Source: Nocardioides guangzhouensis (GTDB taxonomy: Bacteria; Actinomycetota; Actinomycetes; Propionibacteriales; Nocardioidaceae). From it: a stretch of DNA of 42,315 bases. The stretch is taken from positions 1 through 42,315 of the forward strand of contig NZ_SDKM01000040.1 in the NCBI RefSeq assembly GCF_004519545.1, given 5' to 3'. The notes under the pieces are model-generated. The model was not told where the DNA came from. It did not search any database and saw only the letters and a list, made by a program, of their open reading frames with translations. Positions 1 through 7,578 of this stretch are shown here, piece after piece. Position 1 is the stretch's first letter. Each line of letters opens with the position of its first letter. Made by a program: the position numbers and the translations under genes.

Positions 1-44
1 CCCACGCCATGGCCTCCGTACCGCTCGACACGGTCCTCGCCTGA
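1..44 (+). CDS. 3' end of a truncated upstream gene
   Basis: The frame beginning at position 3 reads HAMASVPLDTVLA and stops with TGA at 42-44. Nearly every codon ends in G or C, as in the real genes of this window, and a strong stem-loop follows at once. I take this as the last residues of a rightward gene that starts outside the window. Thirteen residues are too few to name a family. Confidence 0.4.
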   Translation, partial: HAMASVPLDTVLA

Positions 45-53
45 GCCACCTGT

Positions 54-90
54 CTGCACCACCCCCAGCCGCGTGCTGGGGGTGGTGCAG
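54..90 (+). terminator. Stem-loop terminator after the truncated upstream gene
   Basis: Positions 54-69 and 75-90 form a perfect 16-bp G/C-rich stem with a 5-nt loop (CGCGT). It is followed by TCATTT, a weak T-rich stretch. It lies 10 bp after the stop at 44 and before the next gene, as expected for an intrinsic terminator in a high-GC genome. Confidence 0.8.
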
Positions 91-168
91 TCATTTCGGG
101 CCTGTCGTAGCCCCGGAGGGCGTCGCTACGTTCGGTCGATTCGGACCCACGGGACGAAAGGGACAGAC

Positions 169-744
169 ATGAGACACCTCCACCTCCACCTCCGCCTCCC
201 GGCCGTGCTCGGCATGCTCGCGGTGGTTGCGGCCGCCCTAACCGGCCCCGCCGACGCACGTGTCGTCGAGCGCGGCGTGATCGACGAATCGTTCAGCGAC
301 TCCGGCGAGGACTTCTGCGATGTCCCGGGCCTCGACGTCACCTTCGAGGGGACCGTCCACATCGCGTACACCTGGAAGACCCGGGGCGCAGCCCAGCTGG
401 CGTACTACGCCGAGCACGCCGAGTTCCGGAACCGGATCACCAACGTCGCCAACGGGACCTACGTGACCTCGCATGAGAGGACGATGTCCAAGGACCTGAA
501 GGTCGTCGACCTCGGCGGCGGCCTCCTCGACATCGTCTGGTTCGGGACCGGCAACGCCACGGTCTACGACAGCAGCGGAAAGGCCATCGCCCGCAATCCG
601 GGCCAGGTCCGCTTCCACGTCGTCATCGACGTGCACGACCCGGCGGACCCCGAGGACGACGAGGAGATCAGCTCCGAGCTGATCCTCGGTTCGACCGGCC
701 GTTCCGACGACTTCTGCTCCGCCGTCGTGCCCGCGCTGAGCTGA
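169..744 (+). CDS. Secreted protein of unknown function
   Basis: A 191-residue protein. I chose ATG 169 over the upstream ATG 73 because 73 lies inside the terminator stem and residues 1-30 from 169 form a clear Sec signal peptide: basic start (MRHLHLHLR), hydrophobic core (about residues 11-24) and an Ala-x-Ala type cleavage site near ADA/RV at 30. The mature part is rich in beta-type alternation and Asp/Glu. It has only two cysteines, one near each end (C50 and C183), which could form a disulfide outside the cell. No catalytic motif or named domain was recognised. It stands alone between a terminator and the pirin gene, with 21 bp to the latter. Confidence 0.75.
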   Translation: MRHLHLHLRLPAVLGMLAVVAAALTGPADARVVERGVIDESFSDSGEDFCDVPGLDVTFEGTVHIAYTWKTRGAAQLAYYAEHAEFRNRITNVANGTYVTSHERTMSKDLKVVDLGGGLLDIVWFGTGNATVYDSSGKAIARNPGQVRFHVVIDVHDPADPEDDEEISSELILGSTGRSDDFCSAVVPALS

Positions 745-765
745 CCCGCGTGCACACTGGGAGGC

Positions 766-1779
766 ATGAGCAACCAGGAGCGGGAACCGGGCGAGGTCGT
801 CTGCACGGAAGGTGACCAGCTCGTCGGCGTGGAGCTGCTCACCCCGCGGGAGGTGCCGCTCGGCGGGCCGCGCGCCATGCACGTGCGCCGGACCCTGCCG
901 CAGCGGCACCGCAGCCTCGTCGGGGCCTGGTGCTTCCTCGACCACTACGGGCCGGACGACGTGGCCGACAGCGGCGGCATGTCCGTGGCGCCGCACCCGC
1001 ACACCGGTCTGCAGACGGTGAGCTGGCTCTTCACCGGCGAGATCGAGCACCGGGACAGTGCCGGCAACCACGCGCTGGTGCGGCCCGGCGAGGTCAACCT
1101 GATGACCGCCGGCCGCGGGATCAGCCACTCCGAGGTGTCCACACCCGGCACCGAGGTGCTGCACGGCGCCCAGCTGTGGGTCGCGCTGCCGGACGGTGCC
1201 CGTGACGTCGAGCCCGGCTTCCAGCACCACGCCCCGCAGCCACGACGTGGCCCCGGCTGGGAGGCGCGGGTCTTCCTCGGGTCGCTGCTCGGCGAGACCT
1301 CGCCGGTGCGCACGCACACGCCCCTGCTCGGGGCCGAGGTCGTGCTCGCCCCGGGGGCGACGCTCGCGCTCGACATCGACCCGGCCCACGAGCACGGCGT
1401 CCTCGTCGACACCGGACTGGTCGGCGTCGGCTGCCCGCCCGACCTGCCCGCGACCGACGCGAAGCCCGGCGACCTGGCCTACGTCGCGCCGGGGCACGAC
1501 CGGCTCGAGCTCACGGCGTACGACGAGGCACGGGTGCTGCTGCTCGGCGGCGAGCCGTTCGGGGAGTCGATCGTGATGTGGTGGAACTTCGTCGGCCGCA
1601 GCCACGAGGAGATCGTCGGGTACCGCGACGCGTGGCAGGCCCAGGTCACCCGGGACGGAGTGGTCGTGGGCGACGGCCAGGAGGTCGCGGACGGCCGGTT
1701 CGGCGTCGTCGTCGGTGAGCACCTGCCGCCGATTCCGGCACCGGCCCTGCCGAACGCCCGGCTCAGGGAGCGGCGCTGA
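766..1779 (+). CDS. Pirin family protein (cupin metalloprotein)
   Basis: A 337-residue bicupin of the pirin family. The N-terminal cupin holds the metal-binding set at the family spacing: H77 and H79 in APHPHTGLQ, then H121 and E123 in GRGISHSE. These match His56/His58/His101/Glu103 of human pirin. Pirins bind Fe(II); some have quercetin 2,3-dioxygenase activity and others are redox-sensing co-regulators, so the substrate cannot be read from sequence. GGGAGG lies just before ATG 766, a good ribosome site. The C-terminal segment with WWNFVGRSHEEI is also typical of the family. The next genes (DUF1918 and a flavodoxin-fold protein) follow on the same strand and hint at a redox or stress theme, by context only. 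Confidence 0.92.
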   Translation: MSNQEREPGEVVCTEGDQLVGVELLTPREVPLGGPRAMHVRRTLPQRHRSLVGAWCFLDHYGPDDVADSGGMSVAPHPHTGLQTVSWLFTGEIEHRDSAGNHALVRPGEVNLMTAGRGISHSEVSTPGTEVLHGAQLWVALPDGARDVEPGFQHHAPQPRRGPGWEARVFLGSLLGETSPVRTHTPLLGAEVVLAPGATLALDIDPAHEHGVLVDTGLVGVGCPPDLPATDAKPGDLAYVAPGHDRLELTAYDEARVLLLGGEPFGESIVMWWNFVGRSHEEIVGYRDAWQAQVTRDGVVVGDGQEVADGRFGVVVGEHLPPIPAPALPNARLRERR

Positions 1780-1838
1780 CTCGACCGGCCCTCGACAGCA
1801 CGTCCCGGGAGAGGCACTGTGGGAGGGAGGAGGTCGAG

Positions 1839-2027
1839 ATGCGGGCTACGGTGGGCGACCGGCTGGTCGTCGAAGGCAGGAAGGTGGACGACGGACGCCG
1901 CGAGGGCGAGGTCGTCGAGGTGCACGGGCAGGACGGCGCCCCGCCGTACCTCGTCCGCTGGTCCGACGGTCACGAGGGGCTGACGTTCCCGGGGCCCGAC
2001 GCCCACGTCGTCCCTCGGCAGCGATGA
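1839..2027 (+). CDS. DUF1918 domain-containing small protein
   Basis: A 62-residue protein beginning MRATVGDRLVVEGRKVDD and containing the PPYLVRWSDGHEGLTFPGPD core typical of DUF1918. This is a small SH3-like barrel family common in actinobacteria whose function is not established. The ribosome site GGGAGGGAGGAGG, about 8 nt upstream of ATG 1839, is unusually strong. The domain fills the whole protein. The downstream gene starts only 10 bp after the stop, so the two are probably co-transcribed. Confidence 0.85.
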   Translation: MRATVGDRLVVEGRKVDDGRREGEVVEVHGQDGAPPYLVRWSDGHEGLTFPGPDAHVVPRQR

Positions 2028-2037
2028 CCGGCCGTCG

Positions 2038-2754
2038 ATGAGCGACGACTGGGACTTCAGCGGGCTGACCGCGCTCTACGTCAACTGCACGCTGAAGCGG
2101 AGCCCCGAGCCGAGCCACACCCAGGGACTGATCGACGCCAGCTCGGCGATCATGTTCAAGCACGGCGTCACCGTCGAGGAGATCCGCGCGGTCGACCTCG
2201 ACATCGCCACCGGCGTCTACCCCGACATGCGCGAGCACGGCTGGGAGAGGGACGCCTGGGTGGACGTCACCCCGCAGCTGCTGGCCGCGGACATCCTCGT
2301 CATCGCCGGCCCGATCTGGCTCGGCGACAACTCCAGCGTCACCAAGCGCGTGATCGAGCGGATCTACTCGCTGAGCGGGCAGCTCAACGACAAGGGTCAG
2401 TACCTCTTCTACGGCCGGGTCGCCGGCTGCCTGATCACCGGCAACGAGGACGGCATCAAGCACTGCGCGCAGAACATCCTCTACAGCCTCCAGCACGTGG
2501 GTTACACGATCCCGCCCAACGCCGACGCCGGCTGGATCGGCGAGGCCGGACCCGGGCCGTCGTACCTCGATCCCGGCAGCGGTGGCCCCGAGAACGACTT
2601 CACCAACCGCAACACGACGTTCATGACCTGGAACCTCATGCACCTCGCGCAGCTGCTCAAGGACGCCGGCGGGGTCCCGGCGTACGGCAACCAGCGGTCG
2701 GAGTGGAACGCCGGCGCCCGCTTCGACTACGAGAACCCCGAGTACCGCTCCTGA
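2038..2754 (+). CDS. Flavodoxin family protein / NADPH-dependent FMN reductase-like
   Basis: A 238-residue flavodoxin-fold protein. The first strand and phosphate loop appear as LYVNCTLKRSPEPSHTQGL (residues about 13-31). The second landmark is ILVIAGPIWLGDNSS (about residues 86-100), the loop that packs on the flavin ring in this family. A third strand, GRVAGCLITGNEDG, follows. Members are FMN-binding oxidoreductases using NAD(P)H; the electron acceptor cannot be read from sequence. ATG 2038 is 10 bp after the DUF1918 stop. A tandem repeat array starts only 10 bp after its stop codon. Confidence 0.85.
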   Translation: MSDDWDFSGLTALYVNCTLKRSPEPSHTQGLIDASSAIMFKHGVTVEEIRAVDLDIATGVYPDMREHGWERDAWVDVTPQLLAADILVIAGPIWLGDNSSVTKRVIERIYSLSGQLNDKGQYLFYGRVAGCLITGNEDGIKHCAQNILYSLQHVGYTIPPNADAGWIGEAGPGPSYLDPGSGGPENDFTNRNTTFMTWNLMHLAQLLKDAGGVPAYGNQRSEWNAGARFDYENPEYRS

Positions 2755-2764
2755 TCCCTGTCTC

Positions 2765-2830
2765 GTTGAGTTGCGCCGCGCTGTGCGTTGAGTTGCGCCG
2801 CGCTGTGCGTTGAGTTGCGCCGCGCTGACC
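2765..2830. repeat. 22-bp tandem repeat, three copies (GTTGAGTTGCGCC family)
   Basis: Three head-to-tail units start at 2765, 2787 and 2809. Each begins GTTGAGTTGCGCCGCGCTG and only the last bases differ (GTGC, GTGC, ACC). The array fills most of the gap between the flavodoxin-fold gene and the glycosylase gene. Related units occur inside the coding sequence at 8731-8846. There are no unique spacers, so it is not a CRISPR array. Confidence 0.9.
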
Positions 2831-2861
2831 GGTTGTCGGTGGCATGGGTCAGGATGGCCCC

Positions 2862-3452
2862 ATGGCCGGACCGGTGACCGGGGACGACGGGATCGCGCGC
2901 TGCCCGTGGGCGGTGGGCGACAACCTGCCCTACCACGACGAGGAGTGGGGACGGCCGGTCCACGGCGAGGCCGCCGTCTTCGAGCGCCTGACCCTGGAGG
3001 CGTTCCAGTCCGGCCTGTCCTGGCTGACGATCCTGCGCAAGCGGCCGGCGTTCCGGGCGGCGTTCGACGGGTTCGACGTCGAGAAGGTCGCGGCGTACGA
3101 CGACGCGAGGCTGGCCGCCCTGATGGAGGATGCCGGCATCGTCCGCAACCGGCAGAAGGTGGCCGCCGCGCGCACCAACGCCCGGGCCGCGCTCGAGCTG
3201 CGTCGGGACGGCGGGCTGGAGGACTTCGTCTGGTCGTTCAAGCCCGAGCAGACCCCCGCGCCGGAGACCAGCGAGCAGATGCCGACCAGCTCCCCGGAGT
3301 CGCTGGCGTTGTCGAAGGCCCTGAAGAAGAAGGGCTTCACGTTCGTCGGGCCGACCACGATGTTCGCCCTCATGGAGGCGATCGGCATCGTCGACGCCCA
3401 CCTGGTCGGCTGTCACCGCCGCGGCATCAGCGGCATCTGGTCCCAGGCCTGA
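2862..3452 (+). CDS. tag: DNA-3-methyladenine glycosylase I
   Basis: A 196-residue TAG-family glycosylase that removes 3-methyladenine from alkylated DNA as the first step of base excision repair. The zinc site is visible: Cys and His in RCPWAVGDNLPYHDEEWG near the N terminus, and His and Cys in VDAHLVGCHRRG near the C terminus. The helix-hairpin-helix region lies in between, around ALKKKGFTFVGPT. ATG 2844 is possible, but 2862 is preferred: CAGGAT at 2850-2855 sits 6 nt before it, the spacing of the leaderless -10 boxes seen elsewhere in this window, and the zinc motif begins soon after. The gene stands alone between two repeat regions. Confidence 0.92.
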   Translation: MAGPVTGDDGIARCPWAVGDNLPYHDEEWGRPVHGEAAVFERLTLEAFQSGLSWLTILRKRPAFRAAFDGFDVEKVAAYDDARLAALMEDAGIVRNRQKVAAARTNARAALELRRDGGLEDFVWSFKPEQTPAPETSEQMPTSSPESLALSKALKKKGFTFVGPTTMFALMEAIGIVDAHLVGCHRRGISGIWSQA

Positions 3453-3480
3453 CCAGCCCCGCAAGTGCCGGCCGCTGGGC

Positions 3481-3614
3481 GGTGGTTTCGAGACGGGTTC
3501 CTCGGCCCTCCTCAACCACCGATAGCCGCTGGTTGAGGGGCCTGTCGTATGGCCGCTGGTTGAGGAGCCCCGCCATGTCGCACGGTTCGGCCCGCCGTGT
3601 CGCACGGCTCGGCG
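3481..3614. repeat. Compound intergenic repeat region with GGTTTCGAGAC / CTCAACC motifs
   Basis: The 162-bp gap between the convergent glycosylase and aminotransferase genes is built from short repeats. GGTGGTT (3481-3487) and AACCACC (3514-3520) form inverted arms around a GGTTTCGAGAC...CTCAACC segment. GCCGCTGGTTGAGG occurs at 3525-3538 and 3552-3565, period 27. GTCGCACGG(T/C)TCGG occurs at 3577 and 3599, period 22. The terminal motifs match the elements at 16692-16753 and 40170-40230. Confidence 0.7.
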
Positions 3615-4721
3615 TCAGGGCTTCCAGCCGACCTCGGCGAGCGCGTCGGCGAGCGCGGCCAGCGCCAGCAGCGCGGCGTCGGGGCGGGCGTTGTGACCCA
3701 TCAGGCCGATCCGCCACACGGTCGCGGCGTACGCGCCGGCGCCGGCACCGATCTCGATGCCGTGCCGCTCCAGCAGGATCTTGCGGACGGCGGCCGAGTC
3801 GACGCCGTCGGGCACCTTGACCGTGGTCAGCTCGGGCAGTCGCGAGCCCTCCTGCGCGAACAGCTCCAGCCCCATCTCCAGCAGGCCGCTCTGGAGGAGG
3901 CGGCCGGCCTCGGCGTGCCGGGCCCAGACGTTCTCCAGCCCCTCCTCGAGGATCCGGCCGAGGCCGGCGTGCAGGCTGGCCACCATCGCGGTCGGGGCGG
4001 TGTGGTGGTAGGTCCGGCCGCCGGAGCCGCTGGCCTCGCCGACGTACCCACCGAGCAGGCCGAGGTCGAGGTACCACGACTGCGGCTTCTCCACCCGCCG
4101 CGCGAACGCCCGGTCGTTGATCGTGAACGGCGCCAGGCCGGGGGCCACGCCGAGGCACTTCTGGGTGCCGGCGTACCCCACGTCGATGCCCCAGTCGTCG
4201 GCCCGCAGCTCGATGCCGGCGATCGAGGTGACCGCGTCGACGAGCAGCAGCGCGTCGCCCTTGCCGGCACCGAGCGCGGCGATGTCGGAGCGGACCCCGG
4301 TCGAGGTCTCCGCGTGCACCGCCGCGACGACCTTGGGAGAGGGGTGGGCGGAGAGCACCCGGTCGACGTCGACCGGCGCGCCCCACTCGTGCTCGACCGG
4401 CACCACCTCGGCGCCGCAGCGGGCCGCGACGTCGCACATCCGTTGACCGAACAGGCCGTTGACCGCGACCACGACCACGTCGCCGTCGGAGACGGTGTTG
4501 ACGAACGACGCCTCCATGCCGGCCGAGCCGGTCGCGGAGAGCGGGATGGTACGGGCGTTGGTGGTGCCCCACACCGTGCGCAGCCGGTCGCAGGTCTCGT
4601 CCATGAGGGACAGGAAGACCGGGTCGAGGTGGCCGAGCAGCGGCTGGCCGAGGGCGGAGGTGGCCTCGGGGTAGGGGTTGCCGGGGCCGGGTCCGAAGAG
4701 CTTGCGGTCGACGAGAGCCAT
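3615..4721 (-). CDS. PLP-dependent alanine-glyoxylate / serine-pyruvate type aminotransferase
   Basis: A 368-residue class V aminotransferase of the alanine-glyoxylate transaminase family. Visible landmarks are the LFGPGPGNPYPEA start, the LLLVDAVTS strand with Asp162 that contacts the pyridine nitrogen, and the PLP lysine K188 in YAGTQKCLG. The C-terminal small domain ends VWRIGLMGHNARPDA. Members move amino groups between alanine or serine and glyoxylate or pyruvate. I start at ATG 4721, not 4745, because the family begins here and TAGGTT (4729-4734) lies 7 nt upstream as a leaderless -10 box. It lies 10 bp after the FAD-linked oxidase gene on the same strand, which suggests that glyoxylate made by the oxidase is converted to glycine. 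That link is inference. Confidence 0.88.
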   Translation of the reverse strand: MALVDRKLFGPGPGNPYPEATSALGQPLLGHLDPVFLSLMDETCDRLRTVWGTTNARTIPLSATGSAGMEASFVNTVSDGDVVVVAVNGLFGQRMCDVAARCGAEVVPVEHEWGAPVDVDRVLSAHPSPKVVAAVHAETSTGVRSDIAALGAGKGDALLLVDAVTSIAGIELRADDWGIDVGYAGTQKCLGVAPGLAPFTINDRAFARRVEKPQSWYLDLGLLGGYVGEASGSGGRTYHHTAPTAMVASLHAGLGRILEEGLENVWARHAEAGRLLQSGLLEMGLELFAQEGSRLPELTTVKVPDGVDSAAVRKILLERHGIEIGAGAGAYAATVWRIGLMGHNARPDAALLALAALADALAEVGWKP

Positions 4722-4731
4722 GCCTGCGAAC

Positions 4732-6099
4732 CTACAGAACCGCACCCGGGTTGAGGATCCCCTCCGGGTCGAGGGCGTCCTTGACCCGCCGGGTCAGCGC
4801 CATCACGTCCGGCCCGAGCTGGGCCGGCAGCAGCTCCTTCTTCATCCGGCCGACGCCGTGCTCGCCGGTGATCGTGCCGCCGAGGTCGATCGCCCGCTGC
4901 ATCACCTCACGGAACGCCGCGAGCGCGCGCTTCTCGGACTCCGCGTCGGTCGGGTCGTACATCACGATCGGGTGGGTGTTGCCGTCGCCGGCGTGCGCGA
5001 TCACCGGGATCCGGACGTCGTACGCCGCCGCGACCTCGCCGATCGCGGCCAGCAGGTCGGGGAGCAGCGGCACCGGGGCACCGACGTCCTCCAGCATCAG
5101 CGCCGCCTGTGCCTCGATCGCCGGGATCGCCAGCCGCCGCGCCTCGACGAACATCTCGCCCTCCTCGGCCTCGTCGGTGACGAACACCTCGGTCGCGCCC
5201 TCGGCCTCGCAGGTGGCGCTCATCAGCGCGACCTCCTCGGTGCGCGCGGTCCCGGGGGCATCGGACTGGGCGACCAGCAGCGCGCCGGCGGAGCGGTCCA
5301 GCCCGCGCGGCCTGTGGTCCTCGACGGCGTTGATCGACGCCTGGTCCATCAGCTCCAGCATCGACGGCCGCATCGTGCGCCGCATCGCTACGACGGCCCG
5401 GGCGGCGGCGTCGACGGTCGGGAAGGTCGCGACCATCGTCGAGCGGGCCGCCTGCTCGGGCACCAGCCGCAGCACCGCGCGGGTGACCACGCCGAGCGTG
5501 CCCTCGCTGCCGATGAACAGCTTCATCAGCGACAGCCCGGCGACGTCCTTGATCCGCTTGCCGCCGAGCGTGACCAGGGTGCCGTCGGCCAGCACCACGT
5601 CGAGGCCGAGCACGTAGTCGGTCGTCACGCCGTACTTCACGCAGCACAGGCCGCCGGCGTTGGTCGCGATGTTGCCGCCGATCGAGCAGAACTCGTACGA
5701 CGAGGGGTCGGGCGGGTACCACAGCCCGTGCACCGCGGCCGCCTCCTTGACCTCGGCGTTGAACGCCCCGGGCTCGACCACGGCCACCTGGCAGTCGGCG
5801 TCGACCTCGACCGACCGCATCCGCTCCAGGGAGAGCACCATGCCGCCGTCGACGGCGCTGGACCCGCCGGAGAGCCCGGAGCCGGCGCCGCGCGGGACCA
5901 AGGCCACCCGGTGCCGGGCCGCCCAGCGCACGGCGGCCTGCACCTGCGCGGCATCCTCGGCCCGGACGACGAGGGCCGGGGTGCCGGTGCCGGTGTCCTG
6001 GGAGCGGTCGAAGCGGTACTTCTCCATGGTGATCGGGTCGGTCACCACCACGCCGTCGGGCAGGACGTCGGTCAGCTCGGCCAGGGCGTGCTCGTCCAT
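4732..6099 (-). CDS. FAD-binding oxidase, GlcD/D-lactate dehydrogenase family
   Basis: A 455-residue flavoprotein of the glycolate oxidase GlcD / D-2-hydroxyacid dehydrogenase family. It has an FAD-binding PCMH domain (VPRGAGSGLSGG, residues 68-79; SIGGNIATNAGG; the GSEGTLG loop) and an FAD-linked oxidase C-terminal domain (IAHAGDGNTHP and GEHGVGRMK, which hold conserved His and Glu). The substrate is a 2-hydroxy acid, glycolate or D-lactate most likely. I start at ATG 6099 (MDEHALAELTD); the much longer upstream reading is antisense to the amidase gene. There is no separate GlcE or GlcF gene nearby. The aminotransferase follows 10 bp after the stop, and the divergent amidase starts 75 bp away. 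Confidence 0.88.
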   Translation of the reverse strand: MDEHALAELTDVLPDGVVVTDPITMEKYRFDRSQDTGTGTPALVVRAEDAAQVQAAVRWAARHRVALVPRGAGSGLSGGSSAVDGGMVLSLERMRSVEVDADCQVAVVEPGAFNAEVKEAAAVHGLWYPPDPSSYEFCSIGGNIATNAGGLCCVKYGVTTDYVLGLDVVLADGTLVTLGGKRIKDVAGLSLMKLFIGSEGTLGVVTRAVLRLVPEQAARSTMVATFPTVDAAARAVVAMRRTMRPSMLELMDQASINAVEDHRPRGLDRSAGALLVAQSDAPGTARTEEVALMSATCEAEGATEVFVTDEAEEGEMFVEARRLAIPAIEAQAALMLEDVGAPVPLLPDLLAAIGEVAAAYDVRIPVIAHAGDGNTHPIVMYDPTDAESEKRALAAFREVMQRAIDLGGTITGEHGVGRMKKELLPAQLGPDVMALTRRVKDALDPEGILNPGAVL

Positions 6100-6162
6100 G
6101 CGTCCACTCAACCATCCCGCGCCACGATGCGTCTGCGTGCCGGAGGGCCACGAACCGGTGGG

Positions 6163-6168
6163 TAGCGT
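6163..6168 (+). promoter_or_regulatory. Leaderless -10 box (TAGCGT) for the amidase gene
   Basis: TAGCGT ends 6 nt before ATG 6175, so transcription should begin at or next to the start codon. No Shine-Dalgarno sequence is present. The same hexamer in the same position precedes the HadA-like gene (10982-10987). Confidence 0.6.
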
Positions 6169-6174
6169 GTCGGC

Positions 6175-7578
6175 ATGACCTCGTTGCACGCGTTCGGTGA
6201 CGACGTACTCGACGACCTCGACGCGGTCGGGCTGGTCGAGCGGATCCAGTCCGGGACGGTCTCGGTGCCGGAGGTCGTGGACGCCGCGATCGCCCGGGTC
6301 GAGGCGGTGAACCCCGACCTCAACGCGGTCGCCTGGAGCGCCTTCGACCGGGCCCGGGTGCTCGCCCGCGACCCGCACGGCGGCTACTTCGCCGGGATCC
6401 CGACGTTCGTGAAGGACAACGTCGACGTCGCCGGGATGCCGACCCAGCAGGGCTCCGACGCGTACGTCGCGCGGCCGGCGAAGGAGGACGGCGACTTCGC
6501 GCGGATGTACCTCGCGACCGGGCTGCTGCCGCTCGGCAAGACCCAGCTCTCGGAGTTCGGGTTCAGCGCATCCGCCGAGCACGCCCGGCTGGGCTCGGTC
6601 CGCTCGCCGTGGCACCGCGACCACACCGCCGGGGCGTCCTCCGCCGGGTCGGCCGCGCTGGTCGCCGCGGGCGCCGTACCGCTGGCCCACGCCAACGACG
6701 GCGGCGGCTCGATCCGGATCCCCGCGTCGGTCAACGGGCTGGTCGGGCTCAAGCCCACCCGCGGCCGGCTGGCCCAGGACAAGATGATGCGCGACATGCC
6801 GGTGCGGATCGTGTCCGACGGCGTGCTCACCCGCACCGTCCGCGACACCGCCGCGTTCTACCGCGAGGCGGAGAAGGTCTACCGCAACCTGGCGCTGGCG
6901 CCGGTCGGCGACATCACCCGGCCCGGCCACCACCGCCTCACCGTGGCCGTGGTCACCGAGTCGCTCGGCCGTGGCGCCTCCCCGGAGGTCCGCGAGCTGG
7001 CCCTGAAGACGGCCGCGCTGCTCGAGGAGCTCGGGCACCGGGTCACCGAGGTCGACGCGCCGGTGCCCGACAGCTTCCGCGACGACTTCCTCCTCTACTG
7101 GTCGATGCTTGCGATGGCGATCGTCCGCGCCGGCCGGCTCAACCAGGGCCGCTCGTGGGACGCGGCCAAGCTCGACGAGCTGACCCTCGGCCTGGCCCGG
7201 CACTGCCGCCGCAACGCCTGGCGGCTGCCGCTGTCGATCTCCCGGCTGGCCCGGTCGAAGGCGCGGTCGGCCCGCTTCTTCGAGGAGTACGACGTCTGCC
7301 TGACCCCGACGGTGGCCACCGCCACGCCGCTGCTCGGGCACCTAGACCCGGCGGGCGGCTACGAGCAGACCATCGAGCGGCTCATGGACTGGGTCGCGTT
7401 CACGCCGGTTCAGAACGCCACCGGCGAGCCGGCCATCTCCCTTCCGCTGGCCACCACCGCCGCCGGGCTGCCGCAGGGCATGATGTTCGCCGCCGGTGCC
7501 GGCCGCGAGGCCATGCTGCTCGAGCTGGCCTACGAGCTCGAGGCCGCGGCACCCTTCGCCCGGATCCAGGCGGTCTGA
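6175..7578 (+). CDS. Amidase (amidase signature family)
   Basis: A 467-residue amidase-signature hydrolase with the complete Ser-cisSer-Lys triad: K80 in FVKDN, S155 in AGASSAGS, and nucleophile S179 in DGGGSIRIPAS. The spacing (80/155/179) matches that known for GatA (79/154/178 in Staphylococcus aureus). The Gly/Ser-rich signature runs from about 150 to 190. No GatB or GatC neighbour is present, so it is a general amidase, not the tRNA amidotransferase subunit; the amide substrate is unknown. It appears leaderless (TAGCGT 6 nt before ATG) and its stop overlaps the next start (TGATG), so it probably heads a three-gene unit with the FolP2-like and LigB-like genes. Confidence 0.9.
   Translation: MTSLHAFGDDVLDDLDAVGLVERIQSGTVSVPEVVDAAIARVEAVNPDLNAVAWSAFDRARVLARDPHGGYFAGIPTFVKDNVDVAGMPTQQGSDAYVARPAKEDGDFARMYLATGLLPLGKTQLSEFGFSASAEHARLGSVRSPWHRDHTAGASSAGSAALVAAGAVPLAHANDGGGSIRIPASVNGLVGLKPTRGRLAQDKMMRDMPVRIVSDGVLTRTVRDTAAFYREAEKVYRNLALAPVGDITRPGHHRLTVAVVTESLGRGASPEVRELALKTAALLEELGHRVTEVDAPVPDSFRDDFLLYWSMLAMAIVRAGRLNQGRSWDAAKLDELTLGLARHCRRNAWRLPLSISRLARSKARSARFFEEYDVCLTPTVATATPLLGHLDPAGGYEQTIERLMDWVAFTPVQNATGEPAISLPLATTAAGLPQGMMFAAGAGREAMLLELAYELEAAAPFARIQAV

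Noticed and set aside
2765..2830. Possible CRISPR array
   Set aside because: Units are contiguous with no unique spacers, and no cas gene is present. The same holds for 8731-8846.
4678..6165. 495-codon plus-strand open frame opposite the FAD-linked oxidase
   Set aside because: Mirror frame of a clearly homologous gene; sequence is His/Arg/Asp/Gly-rich with no domain.
6100..7341. N-terminal extension of the FAD-linked oxidase frame by over 400 codons
   Set aside because: It is antisense to the amidase gene, which has a full catalytic triad; the oxidase family begins at ATG 6099.
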